DNA from: Acipenser ruthenus | Taxonomy: Eukaryota; Chordata; Actinopteri; Acipenseriformes; Acipenseridae | Assembly: GCF_902713425.1 (NCBI RefSeq) | Contig: NC_081201.1 | Coordinates: forward strand, 24,102,113 to 24,166,112 | Length of the DNA: 64,000 bases | Direction of reading: 5' to 3' | Part shown: positions 1 to 10,019 of the stretch, one piece after another | Layout: each line of letters begins with the position of its first letter | Position numbering within the stretch: position 1 is the first letter of the stretch | Program-made: the position numbers and the translations under genes | Notes under the pieces: model-generated | What the model saw: only the letters and a program-made list of their open reading frames with translations | What the model was told of the DNA's origin: nothing | Databases searched by the model: none

Positions 1-160
1 TAAATTAACCACTGTTTGTTTTAATAGAGATCAATACAAAATGAAGTCCTCGTCTATTTAATGGACAGTTTCAGGAAACAATACCCAAAAATACAGTATT
101 ACTCGAAGTGCACTTGCATATAGCAAAAGTTTACCTTGTCTGGGGTGATATTTGATTTGT

Positions 161-370
161 TCAATCCCAGGTGGGGACACTGCTGCTGTACCCTTGAGCA
201 AGGTACTTTACCTAGATTGCTCCAGTAAAAACCCAACTGTATAAATGGGTATTGTATGTAAAAATAATGTGGAAAAAATAATGTAATTGTATGTAAAAAT
301 AATGTGATATATTGTAACAATTGTAAGTCGCCCTGGATAAGGGCGTCTGCTAAGAAATAATAATAATAAT
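161..370 (+). mobile_element. tRNA-derived SINE (family I), 5' truncated
   Basis: The copy begins inside the B-box-like GTTCAATCCC stretch. It continues through the family body (ACTGCTGCTGTACCC, TTGAGCAAGGTACTTTACC, TAAAAACCCAACTGTATAAA) to the tail GTAAGTCGCCCTGGATAAGG and a short AAT-rich run. A segment near 255-300 (TGTATGTAAAAATAATGTG) is duplicated internally. Four further copies of the family lie in this window. The 5' part with the A box is missing, so it is a dead fragment. Confidence 0.85.
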
Positions 371-774
371 TGAATGTATTGAAAAAGGCATTTCAATAGT
401 TTGTTCAGTTAGCCGCGTCTTCTTTTCCAAACATATGCAAATTGTGCGTTTGGATCGCCTGTAAACACCTGATGAAATCAATTTACAAAACAGAACATAC
501 TCATTCATGCAAAATGAAATCCGGTGAAAAAAGAGGCGTTGAATACAAAACAGTTATTCTATACTAGATCTCTCAACTCTTGTTGTATAACGTTATTTTA
601 TTAGTATGTCTTATAGCGGTTATTAGTTTGGACACTTTATTCATTTTTGCATCTAAGAAGAATTAAAGATGAAGTCTTTAAAATCTTAAAAGCTCACATA
701 GTTACCCAAACCATTACTGTAAGCCAGTACAGAAACCAAGACCAGAGGATACAGTTTGAAATAGACTCAAACTC

Positions 775-975
775 GAGATAGACTCAAGACAGAGGAGATA
801 GACTCAAGACAGAGGAAAGGGGACCCTTCTTCACACAGAGAGTGGTGAGGGTATTGAATGGGCTACCTAGTCATGTTGAGGCAGAATCACATTGATATAT
901 TAAGACACAACTTATGATCAAAGAACAAGACGCGCTGGCCTCCTCTCGTTCGTAAATGTTTTTGTCTTCTTATGA
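775..975 (+). mobile_element. CR1-like LINE, 3' end fragment
   Basis: One frame reads PFFTQRVVRVLNGLPSHV, the typical C-terminal end of a CR1-clade reverse transcriptase ORF (family form: FF.QRVV..WN.LP). It is followed by a short 3' untranslated stretch ending near TCTCGTTCGTAAATG. Just upstream GATAGACTCAAGACAGAGG is duplicated in tandem. It is heavily 5' truncated, as LINE insertions usually are. The clade assignment rests on this motif only. Confidence 0.6.
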
Positions 976-1906
976 TTTATATTCCCCATAGTACGTATTG
1001 AATGTGTATGGTGTAAATCGGATTTACATTTTTTTCCCCTTACTACCTGGTTAATGATCTGGACCTGCCTACAGTCAGGTGTACAATATAAATCGGATGC
1101 ACTGAAAACCAAAAGTGTTGCACTAAAAGAGCAAAAATAAAAAATATATTTAGCCAAATGATAAACCATTACTTAACCGAAAAAAATGGTATGCACAGAT
1201 GTTTTATTAAATACCCCCTCCCCATAAAAACTATATCTGAATGGGTTGCAATTCAGAGTGTCTATGTGGAATTTATAAAAATAATCCCCTATTCAAATAT
1301 ATAACCCATTTTAAATTGTTTTCTGTACAGCCATACGTAGTAAATATTATTCAACATTACCAGATACTATATTGATTTAAATCGACATTACATTCTGAAT
1401 TCATGACATATTGTATAGTGTCATTACAAAGGATAAATACACTTCAAAGTTATATTTCGAATAAAAGGAAATCAAATCAGATTTTTTTGTAATATATATA
1501 TATATATTTTAATTCAACGGTACCTTAAATATACAAGTATACATTTGTTTAAATCAATACACTGAAATCTAAACAATAAATATGTCTTTCTATACATCAT
1601 AAATTTATGAACACATTAAATCACTGTCCACGTAATGGAATCAAAATGTTGCCAACAATTGCACTATTTTGCATAAACAAAACAAGCATTTGAAATATTT
1701 TTCTATTTACATATTTTACAACTCATTTATAATCCATAGCCAAATTTGAATGTTATTATATTAGAATATTTTAGAATAAATCCCAAACACAGTTTAAAAA
1801 CTTTGGATATGCTTTCATTTATCCTTGCATGAATTACTACAAAAAGTAAAAAACAAAAAAAACAAAAAAAACCTTTATCTCCTAGTTCATAAAAGCACGA
1901 GCATTT
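976..1906. other. 3' flank and probable 3' UTR of vent A
   Basis: AT-rich DNA downstream of the vent A stop codon. The block around 1596-1640 (ATGAACACATTAAATCACTGTCCAC) resembles blocks in the 3' flanks of vent B (8275-8305) and vent C (15525-15556), which suggests conserved 3' UTR sequence. The poly(A) signal shared by B and C (AATAAA on the minus strand) is not intact at the matching place near 1508. A TTTATT that could serve instead lies near 1203. No other gene is seen here. Confidence 0.45.
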
Positions 1907-3109
1907 TTATATTGCACGTAGGTAAGGAGACCTGAATATTTTTGCAGTGCAGTCCTCAATAACAGAAGCCAGCAGCAGATGGTGGAGTTGGGACTGAGGG
2001 AATGACATTTGTTGCATGAGGGATGGGTAGAGATGGTGTGCTGCCAGGTTGTCTGGGCTGCGAGGGGGGAGTGCAAACTGCTGCCCTTGGTAGTTGAAGT
2101 GCTGGAGAGAAGAAACGGGCTGGTACATCATCTGAGGCATTAGAGCGGGGCTCAAGAAGTCTGGACGCAAATCTTGCACCTCACGCTTTAGTTTCATTCT
2201 TCGGTTCTGGAACCACGTTTTTACCTGAAACGAGAAATGTGATATTAGACTGTGTTTTATCTTTGGGCATTCAAACACTATACAGCTTAGTCTTGTATAA
2301 ACTGTGAAGACAGTGGGCATTTTCTTACCTGGGTTTCAGAAAGATGTAGTTTTGCTGCCACTTTCAATCTATCGGAAGTGCCCAAGTACTTGTTCTTGTT
2401 GAAAGTGTTCTCCAGTTTGTAAATTTGATCTGATGTAAATTTTGTTCGCATTTTTCGATGAGAACCGGAATCATCACCTCGACCGTGTTCTCCGTCTACA
2501 TAGGTGGCTACTGATGGAACAGTTTCACTTTCATAACCAGATGACTCTCCGCTGTTTTCTGAAACTAAACAAAAGAAAGATTGTTTCGTCAGGTTATCTG
2601 GGGATATCTATTAATAGTTATAACAAACATATTCAGTACCTTCTACCAACACAATGAATGAATTGATCTTCTCTGCACATTTGTAATTTATCATAATAAA
2701 ATTACTGATGTGATGTTCCAAACAAACTGATGAAATATATTACTTGTTCAAATCCTATAGAGGTTAACTCCATAGCTGGTGATACAGCACAACCCATTTG
2801 TTAAAACAAAACGAAACAAACAAACAAAAAATACTTACGAATCGGAGAAGATGAAAGCAATGGACGTGGAAATGAAACGGAATCTGACTCAGTTTCTCCC
2901 CCCTGCACATCATGCAGAAAACTTTTCTTAACACTCTTTACTTTGGGTTGTAGAGATCCTTTGCAGTGTGCTGTTGGTGGGCGAGGCTGAGCCAAGCAAG
3001 GAATGTGCCGTTTCAAAGTTGTCGCCATTTTTTCTGCTGCTCCCTCCATCTCAGTCGACGTGGAGTGATGGCTTTGGGAGAGCCACTCAATGGAATACGA
3101 TGTCGTCAT
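1907..3109 (-). CDS. vent: Vent/Vox-family homeobox protein A (three exons)
   Basis: Predicted 274-aa transcriptional repressor of the Vent/Vox class, which promotes ventral fates downstream of BMP and Wnt8 in early embryos (family knowledge). Exons, in gene order, are 3109-2839, 2564-2329 and 2224-1907. Introns are 274 and 104 bp with GT/AG ends, phases 1 and 0. The N-terminus has the family motif YSIEWLSQS (residues 5-13). Residues 92-104 are SENSGESSGYESE, rich in Ser and Glu. The homeodomain spans about 126-185 and has Thr47, Gln50 and Asn51 (QVKTWFQNRRMK); Thr47 is characteristic of Vent proteins. Intron 2 cuts the homeodomain between Gln44 and Val45. A PDFLSPALMPQMMYQ block follows. The C-terminus runs 15 residues past the point where B and C stop, because A has 4 fewer bases before the shared stop. 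The start is the first ATG, matching YSIEWL in its paralogues. A TATA promoter lies upstream. Confidence 0.92.
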
Positions 3110-3370
3110 TTTTTTTAGAGGTCCTGATAAAGTTGTGTACTAGGTCTGCGCTTTGGATTAATCCAAGTTCTACTGAAAGGCTTCTGAAACTGCAGCTCTT
3201 TATATTGACCCCTCTTTGCAGACATTTGCATGTGCAAAGAAGGATCAAAGTGGAAACATGCATGATAATTGTGAATAATTAGGTCCAGTAGTGTAGCTAT
3301 TGAAGTTTTCACAAGTTGTGTTAATGCAGTAAAGCCTGGCGCCACGAAGTCTGTGAGAACCACTTCGTGC
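3110..3370 (-). promoter_or_regulatory. vent A proximal promoter (module P)
   Basis: Strongly conserved with the same interval of vent B and vent C, far beyond the surrounding DNA. Seen in order away from the gene: a TATA element (minus strand AATATAAAG, near 3200), the octamer ATTTGCAT (3224-3231) followed by the near-mirror GTGCAAA, a TCF/LEF site ATCAAAG (3244-3250), the block GATAATTGTGAATAATTAGG (3264-3283) with homeodomain-type cores, and GGCGCC-N5-GTCT (3338-3352). Octamers bind POU factors such as Pou5f, ATCAAAG binds TCF, and GGCGCC with a nearby GTCT is a Smad1/5-Smad4 composite (established). Their use here is inferred. Confidence 0.75.
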
Positions 3371-3544
3371 GCAACAAATTAACCCAAATTTTAAAGTACA
3401 AACAATACATCAGATCCGAAACTGTACATTTGATAAATGTTGGTTGTTCAAACAAAGTTGTGTATGCTCCTATAATAATAATAATATGCTCATATTACCA
3501 TAGCCTTTTAAGTACGATGTTAGGGAATTATAGGGAAGTTAGCT

Positions 3545-3680
3545 TTTAACTTTGAGTGGGCCTTTACTGTGGTGCGAGATCACTATGCAGTTCTCTTTGT
3601 TTCCTGCTGATCTGAGGAGGTTCTGAAATCATTCTGCTTGCTGAACTGCTAGCCGCCTGATAGTCGCCGCGTACCATAAC
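3545..3680. promoter_or_regulatory. Upstream conserved block S, copy at vent A
   Basis: Contains GGTGCGAGATCA, then TTTCCTGCTGATCTGAGGAG, GTTCTGAAA and TGCTTGCTGAACTGCTAG. The same order of words occurs at about 6525-6640, 10200-10345 and 13450-13595. Its position upstream of the promoter in several units suggests a duplicated regulatory block rather than a mobile repeat. No function can be read directly. Confidence 0.5.
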
Positions 3681-3811
3681 ATGTCTATGAATTGTGTTTC
3701 AACACCCCAGGGTATAACGTTCATATTTTTTGGTGCTGTCAATTCTTTTTTTTTTAATCAATCATTGATACATGAGAAATATTGTCTAGAAAATGTAACA
3801 TCGATGTCGTT

Positions 3812-4083
3812 TATTATTATTATTATTTATTTCTTAGCAGACGCCCTTATCCAGGGCGACTTACAATTGTTACAAGATATCACATTATACATTATTTCAC
3901 ATTATACAGATATCACATAATTTTTACATACAATTACCCATTTATACAGTTGGGTTTTTACTGGAGCAATCTAGGTAAAGTACCTTGCTCAAGGGTACAA
4001 CAGCAGTGTCCCCCACTGGGGATTGAACCCACAACCCTCCGGTCAAGAGTCCAGAGCCCTAACCACTACTCCACACTGCTGCC
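3812..4083 (-). mobile_element. tRNA-derived SINE (family I), near full length
   Basis: Read on the minus strand it starts GGCAGCAGTGTGGAGTAGTGG (A-box region), has the B-box-like GGGTTCAATCCC, the family body, and the tail GTAAGTCGCCCTGGATAAGG followed by an ATA/ATT run. It lies between blocks S and D1 of the vent A unit, so it inserted after the unit formed or at least in this copy only. Confidence 0.88.
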
Positions 4084-4224
4084 TATAGATTATATCCTAA
4101 TGTCTCATTCAGTTAGTTCTCGCGTCTCCTTACTTCTAAAAAAGTAGAGCTTTACTGCCTGTCTAAGAAACAACAAGGTAATTTGATGTTTCTTGTTAAA
4201 TATATAAATATAATGTATCATACA

Positions 4225-4446
4225 TTTTGTGTTGAAATCCAGTGGTGGCAAGGCTAAATTCTGATATTTACAAAACTAGACATTCAACGTTGAGCCGACA
4301 GCGGTCTGCGCTGCCATTCAAGCAGCGCCAGCAGCACCCGCTGATAACTATTGAATACAGCTGATTAGCATTACTCTGTGCATCAAAGAGCAACAATAAT
4401 GTTTCTGATGGCATGCATGCGGTGCACAAACCACCCAGTCTTTACA

Positions 4447-4447
<1 letters not shown>
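4225..4447. promoter_or_regulatory. Distal conserved block D1, copy at vent A
   Basis: Holds the words GCGCCAGCAGCACCC, CTGATTAGCATT, CTCTGTGCATCAAAGAGC and ATAATGTTTCTGATGGCATG, then GTGCACAAACC. The same series recurs upstream of vent B (10600-10800), the homeobox relic (13985-14160) and vent C (17945-18160), partly at 6790-6890, and inverted at 19590-19830. It includes an ATCAAAG TCF-type site and POU-like TGCAT. Retention of the words in five or six copies suggests function or recent duplication. Confidence 0.55.

Positions 4448-4524
<77 letters not shown>
4448..4524. repeat. (TA)n microsatellite
   Basis: About 38 uninterrupted AT dinucleotides directly after block D1. Other long TA tracts lie at 21399-21446, 31857-31928, 33304-33350 and 58017-58091. 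Confidence 0.97.
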
Positions 4525-4527
<3 letters not shown>

Positions 4528-4639
4528 AACATTTGATAAAACTATTAGATCACTGTAAATATCTACCTAATATACCTATGTTGCCAACATTTACATGTAG
4601 TTTTTCAACATTTCAGATGGTCAATTACTCATCCTCTAT

Positions 4640-4960
4640 GAACTAGTCTTTTTTCACTTGGCTAATTATTTAACAACACTTGTGTCTACATCAAACTAAA
4701 TGTATTATCTGTAGGTCCAGTAACAGACATACCAAGGTTTTAATTTGAAAGAAGCTCATTTACATTTTCAAGAGATAGGAAATCGAAGCTATCTCTCACC
4801 TGGTTCAGGTATTGTTTACACGTTTCCTTATCGTTATGTGGGTCTTTGAAGATGAAGGAGAAGTTAATAGCTAGTAAATAAGTCATTAAGGGGCATGCTG
4901 TGCTGGCATTATCTTGGCGCCTATGAAGCGCCTACTATTTAACTTTGGAATAGGTGAAAG
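4640..4960. promoter_or_regulatory. Distal conserved block D2, copy at vent A
   Basis: Includes TTGGCTAATTATTTAAC, TCAAGAGATAGGAAATCG, CCTTATCGTTATGTGG, TGAAGATGAAGGAGAAGTTAATAG and TTGGCGCCTATGAAGCGCC (4914-4932). The same words in the same order occur at 6995-7245, 10920-11170 and 14165-14400, and inverted at 19240-19480. The paired GGCGCC and GCGCC cores resemble Smad GC-rich sites (inference). Confidence 0.5.
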
Positions 4961-6054
4961 AGGTAAGTATGAATGCAGAAACAACATGAACCAGGTTCAA
5001 AAGGTGCAACTGTATCCGATCTATCTTGAAATGTGCTACCCCAGACTACTCCTCAACTGAAATAAAACTGCAGGATTGATTGGGAACACCTATAGTTTGG
5101 GGCCGTTTATAAAGGTTTTTAAGAAGCTCTCACGATGTTGGTTGGGTCAAAATAGCGTTTGGGAAACGTTCCCCTGAATGCTAATCCTGGAGAAGGATAG
5201 TTCGTGAGCTCTGAAAACATGAAAATGTAAGGCTGCACTTTAGTAGTAGTTTGTTTTCTTTATTCTTATTTTATGTATTTGATCACGTTTTCTTTTGAGC
5301 ACTTATATGTGTGTTTTATTCATATTATTATATAAAGATCACGTTTATTATTTTATTCACGTTTGCTTTGTGCACTGGTTTCTTGATTTGATGTTGTAAT
5401 ATTCACGTGTAGTATTTCGAGTAGTTGCACCTTTTTTGACACTGCTAATTATCCCCCCCTCCCTAACCAGTTTACCTACGAATTAAGTAATTCACCTGTT
5501 GATCAATCTGGGACGTCTTTATAAATTAGTCTCGGCAGCAGCGATACACAAAAACTGATGCTGCTGTTGATCTGTTTATTTTAAGGTAACGAAACTACCA
5601 GGATTTCCAGGCTGCGCTGACGTTCTGGTCCATGCTTAAATCTCCTGTCTCGTGGAAGCCGCTTGTATTACAGATTGGACTTTGTTTATAAACTTCGCCG
5701 CACTGTTAAATCACTATAAGGTAGAAAGATCGCATCAGTTTTAACTATACGAGAAAAGGGAGGCATAATACCACAGTAGTGATGTAAAAAAGTGAATTTC
5801 TCTAGTGGAAAAATATACTTTAACTTTGACCCATTCGACTCCTCGAGACCATCACTTTCAATTCAAAAACAAGATGTCTCGTTTTCAATCACTCAACAAC
5901 ACCCACAGTAGGCCTACAGAAACGTTCATTGATGAACAACAACACGAGAATACGTTTAATTAAAACAAAGGCAAACTGGTACTTTCGTGTCTCAGAGGAA
6001 CGGGAAATTAAAACAAGGTAAAGGCAATCCTCGAAATAAAGCCGAAGCACTAAG
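4961..6054. other. Intergenic stretch, no gene recognised
   Basis: Moderately AT-rich DNA between the vent A unit and the next duplicated block. No reading frame with family features, no RNA gene and no clear copy of modules P or U were found. If a Vent gene once belonged to the gene-less unit at 6355-7500, this is where it should lie, and none is visible. Confidence 0.5.
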
Positions 6055-6094
6055 GGATAACGACATACAACTTATGTACAGCACTGAAACACTA

Positions 6095-6126
<32 letters not shown>

Positions 6127-6354
6127 CAGCTGTACTGATGAACCTCGTCTTATTTAATGTTATCATCACAGAAACCCGAGATGGAATTGTTTTCCTGTAA
6201 CTCACTGAAGATGCCCATCTATTTTTTTTTTAAATATATAATACACGGATACCCTTGTGATGCTAATATTAAAGAAGACGAGGTCCAGCAGTACAGTTCA
6301 GTTTTTTTAAAACTCAGTGTTTCAGTGCTGTACAGACGTTCTATGTCTTTATCT
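6055..6354. mobile_element. Fold-back miniature element with long inverted arms
   Basis: The left arm (about 6060-6152: GACATACAAC, TGTACAGCACTGAAACACT, CCTCGTCTTA) is matched in reverse complement by the right arm (about 6271-6348: AAGAAGACGAGG, TTCAGTGCTGTACA, TATGTC). The arms are some 75-90 bp, interrupted by an A-run of about 24 in the left arm. The middle is about 120 bp with no gene. It ends exactly where homology to the vent B upstream region begins (TCTTGATCGATA). It fits a non-autonomous DNA transposon; the family was not identified. Confidence 0.6.
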
Positions 6355-7500
6355 TGATCGATACATTTTAACTGAGATGTATTTAGTTGTGATTAGATAT
6401 TTAAGGAAAATACATTCTCTAACAGAATAAATTCCCAGCAAGTTACATATATTATGCTAATGTAATTGGAACTCTAAATGCAATTTAAGTTGTTACAAGT
6501 TAGTGAGGTTACCAGGGGATTAACTTTAAGTGCGAGATTAGTAGGTGGTGGTCTTTGATTCCCGTTGGATGCGAGGAGGTTCTGTACAGAGGAAAGAAAC
6601 CGATTGCTAGACTGCTGGCGCTAGTTGCCTCACACCAGAATAAGAAATATGAACTCTGTTAAACTATGGAGAACTGTGTTTCAACACAGCTGGATGTGCA
6701 GCACTTCGTTCATTATCGAAATTACACCAAATTACCTTCTGTTGCAATAGGAACTATGTTACATATCAGTATGGAAATATTAAACTACTTTATGCGTCTC
6801 TACACATTTGTAAAAAGCATTGCTTTGTGCATTAAAGAACAGGAATGGCACGCATGCTGTGCACAAACCGCCCAGCCTTTACAGGAAGCACTCAAATCAA
6901 GTCGTATACACCACGTGAAAGGATAAAGGCGTGTTAGGTGGGGTGTAATTTGCAATGGAGACCTTTACAATTTGGCATTGATGGGTATCAAATCGCAGGT
7001 TTTCACCTGGCTAATTATAACACGTTTGGTGGACACTGATTCATTACCTGCTGGAGCCTGGTCCCCTAAGTCCAAATAGAATAAAAAATGATTTAAATGT
7101 TCAAGAGATACAGAAATCAGAGCGATGTTTCCTTATCTTTACATGGCTTTTGAAGATGATAGAAAAGTTAATGACTAGTAAAGAACTCATCAACGGGCAT
7201 GCCTGTGTGTAGGCTTTATTTTGGCGCCTATGGAGCGCCCTATTTAACTTTCGAGTTAAGTATGAAATCAAACACAATACAAACTGAATGGTAATAGTTG
7301 CATATGCATATTCATAGATGCATATTTTTGAGTTCATGTTTCCAACGGCGCATTGGACTGCTGTCCAGTGACGTCATGGTGCTGAAAATGTACCCGAACC
7401 AGTATCCTCACATAAACTTAGCATCGCTAAGGTATTAAGAGGCGTACTCATTACCTTTAAGGTTTTGGTTGCTGTTTTGTTCTCCGTGTAAGCCTCTCTT
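6355..7500. repeat. Gene-less duplicate of Vent upstream DNA (blocks S, D1, D2)
   Basis: From TCTTGATCGATA at 6355 this matches the upstream region of vent B starting near 10025. Shared parts include block S (6525-6660), the half of D1 with GCTGTGCACAAACCGCCCAG (6856-6875), CACGTGAAAGGAT, GATGGGTATCAAATCGCAGG, D2 with TTTTGGCGCCTATGGAGCGC (7220-7239), and the far end with GCGCATTGGACTGCTGTCCA. No Vent coding sequence lies on its downstream side. It is either a partial segmental duplicate or a unit that has lost its gene, and could act as an extra enhancer. Confidence 0.65.
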
Positions 7501-7689
7501 TGACAGAGGGTAGCAATGTGTAGAATGGGAGTTGCGTCTGGCTTTGTCAAGGAGCCTCCTTGCCATTTGATGCAAAGACGTGTTGAGTTTATTTGCAGAT
7601 ATTACTGGACCTACATAAGCACCATTGTATTTATTTATTGTCATAAATACGGACTAAATGCAACATGTCATTGTCTGTTTAATGATTTA

Positions 7690-7960
7690 TTACTAGTAAA
7701 TGCAATATAAGAGCAAACCTTTGCGGTGTCCGGTGAGATATTTCGAACAATATAGCGGTACGTTTTAGACACGTATTGACCGCAAGTACACAAATATTGA
7801 ATTACAGCCAAACCTTCGTGTCATCACCAAATTGTCAATACTAAAAAGAAAATGTTATATTAAATCCATCGATCCTAATGAGAAGATGTAGGCTAATTCG
7901 AGTGGTTAAATTGTTAATTGACAATTAGGCCATATTGACAAAGCATTTATCAGCGTTATG
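7690..7960. repeat. 3' flank block U, copy below vent B
   Basis: Words such as TGACCGCAAGTACACAAATA, AATTACAGCCAAACCTTCGT, AATGTTATATTAAA and GACAATTAGGCCATATT match blocks at 12780-13120 and 14930-15250, downstream of the homeobox relic and of vent C. The block marks the downstream edge of the duplicated unit. No reading frame is conserved among the three, so it is not coding. Confidence 0.6.
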
Positions 7961-8536
7961 CATCAGTATTTATAATTTACCAGAAAACATCAACTTCTTT
8001 TTTTCTAAAAAGAAAACAAAACGTGGATGTTAAATATATTCAAATTAAAAATTCGAGATATTTGTGTAAGAGCTCCTGCATTAAAATACATAAATAAATA
8101 AATATAGTGCAAATGTAGCCCTAAATTCGACTAAATCTTAAGGTTAAAAAATAAAGGAAATTAAATCAAGAATATTTAAATAGTTTTATTGAACGACACT
8201 TAACATTTAAATATTAACTATATATATTCAAACAGACGCATAAAAATAAAATATATTCATACATGCATTCTTAATTTATGAACAAGCTAAAATCACCATC
8301 CACACAGTGGAAATCTATATACAAAAGTGCATTGCGTTTATATTGCAACATGTGTGAACAAACATATGCACTCTTCATGTAAAATTCACATTCACTATCG
8401 ATTTTATACAATACTAATTCTGCGAAATCAATGTCTGAGACGTGTAGATGTGTAGCAAGCACGTGTAAAAATTAGTAAGACCTTAACATTTAGGTAAGGA
8501 GACAGGTGAAAATTCTATTATCATGTATAATAGTCC

Positions 8537-9442
8537 TCAATAATATTGTGAAGCCAGCAGCAGAGGGTGGAGTGGTGGCTGAGGGAATGCCATTTGTTGC
8601 ATAGAGGCACGATGGTTGAAGGATGGATATAGACGGTGTGCTGCCAGGTTGTCTGCAGTGCCAATGGGAACTGCAAGCTGCTGCACAGGGTAGCTGAAGT
8701 GCTGGAGAGAAGAAACGGGCTGGTACATCATTTGAGGCATTAGAGCGGGGCTCAAGAAGTCTGGACGCAGATCTTGCATCTCACGCTTTAGTTTCATTCT
8801 TCGGTTCTGGAACCACGTTTTCACCTGAGTTTCAGAGAGATGTAGTTTTGCAGCCACTTTGAGTCTTTCAGAAACACCCAAGTACTTGTGCTTAGTGAAG
8901 GTTTTCTCCAGTTTGTAAATCTGATCTGATGTGAATTTTGTTCGCATTCTTCGAATGACACTGGGTTCACTTTCTACATCTTTTATTTCTAGAGATGATA
9001 CTTTTGATACAACAGTTTCGCTTTCATAACCAGAAGACTCTCCGCTACTTTCTGAAACTAAACGAAAGGGAAAAAATGAAAGTTAATATGATTGTTGGAT
9101 CAGAATAGTAAGACTTACTTTTACAATGTTTGAAATATATTGTATTTACAGCAAATAATATATAATGTAATACTTACAGGTCGGGGAAGAAGATCGACAG
9201 AGCCTGAAAGGCGAATCTGCCTCCGGTTCGGGTTTTGCCTCCTCCATATCTTGAGAGCATTTCTTCATGCTTGCTTTTGGTTGTAAGGATTCTTTGTTGT
9301 GTGATGTGGGCGGACGAGGCTGAACCAAGCAAGGAATATGAGGTTTGAAAGCTGTACCCATGTTCTCTCCTGTACACTGCTGCCTAGTTGATGTAGTGTG
9401 GTGGCTTTGGGATAGCCACGCAACGGAATACGTTTTCGTCAT
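8537..9442 (-). CDS. vent: Vent/Vox-family homeobox protein B (two exons)
   Basis: Predicted 261-aa Vent-class repressor. Exons in gene order are 9442-9178 and 9057-8537, with one 120-bp phase-1 intron. An ATG lies in frame 12 bases further up, but the chosen ATG aligns with MTKAYS of vent C and MTTSYS of vent A. The family motif YSVAWLSQS is at residues 4-12. An acidic Ser/Glu stretch, SESSGESSGYESE, precedes the homeodomain (about 123-182: RTKFTSDQIYKLEKTF to WFQNRRMKLKRE, with Thr47, Gln50, Asn51). The homeodomain is uninterrupted; the intron that splits it in vent A is cleanly absent. The tail PDFLSPALMPQMMYQPVSSL is kept and the protein ends LLLASQYY. A minus-strand AATAAA lies at 8185-8190, giving a 3' UTR of about 350 bases. 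Confidence 0.93.
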
Positions 9443-9700
9443 GTTGTCAGTCAAGGGGGTTCAAAACCTCGTAGGTCTGTCTGCGAGTGGTATCAAGCCA
9501 AGTTGTACTGAAGACCTGCACTTCAGCAACTCTTTATATAGACCCCTCTACTTGTATAGATTTGCATGTGCAAACAACCATCAAAGCAGAGGTCAACACT
9601 GGATAATTGTAAATAATTAGGACTAATAGATGCAACTGTTTAGCTTTTCACGCGTCCAGTGGATAATGCCTGGCGTCACGATGTCTATGGGAACCAACGT
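9443..9700 (-). promoter_or_regulatory. vent B proximal promoter (module P)
   Basis: TATA box TATATAAAG on the minus strand (9533-9541), octamer ATTTGCAT (9560-9567) with mirror GTGCAAA, TCF site ATCAAAG (9580-9586), homeodomain-type block GATAATTGTAAATAATTAGG (9602-9621), and GGCGTC-N5-GTCT (9672-9686). The last is one base off the palindromic GGCGCC of A and C. The octamer-to-TCF distance, start to start, is 20 bp as in the other two copies. Confidence 0.75.
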
Positions 9701-9719
9701 AATAAGCAAATGTTGACAT

Positions 9720-10019
9720 CCTCAGTTCATGAAGATTTGAACAGCAAACACATTTCAATTACAATTTTAGGAAAAGATCCCGAAAAGTGATTTTTGTAAA
9801 CGTGTTAGTTAATAATATTATGGATGCACTCTTATCATATACCTTAACTAAATCAGTATTTTTTTTGCATGGAGAAAAGCTGCTAGACAAAAAAAAAAAA
9901 AAAATATGACCAATGCACAAAAACATATTATCAAAATTAAAAAATACACTATTTAAAGATAGAGAGGAAGACAGTGACAATTACATTTGTAGTGACACTA
10001 ACTGAAATGCACACGTTTA
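9720..10019. other. Spacer between promoter and upstream blocks of vent B
   Basis: AT-rich sequence with an A-run near 9890-9904. Nothing recognisable was found here. Confidence 0.4.

Noticed and set aside
4448-4524. CRISPR-like or other structured repeat array
   Set aside because: Simple dinucleotide repeat without spacers, in a vertebrate context.
9443-9454. Upstream in-frame ATG of vent B as the start
   Set aside because: It would add MTDN, which has no counterpart in vent A or C. The second ATG matches the conserved N-terminus.
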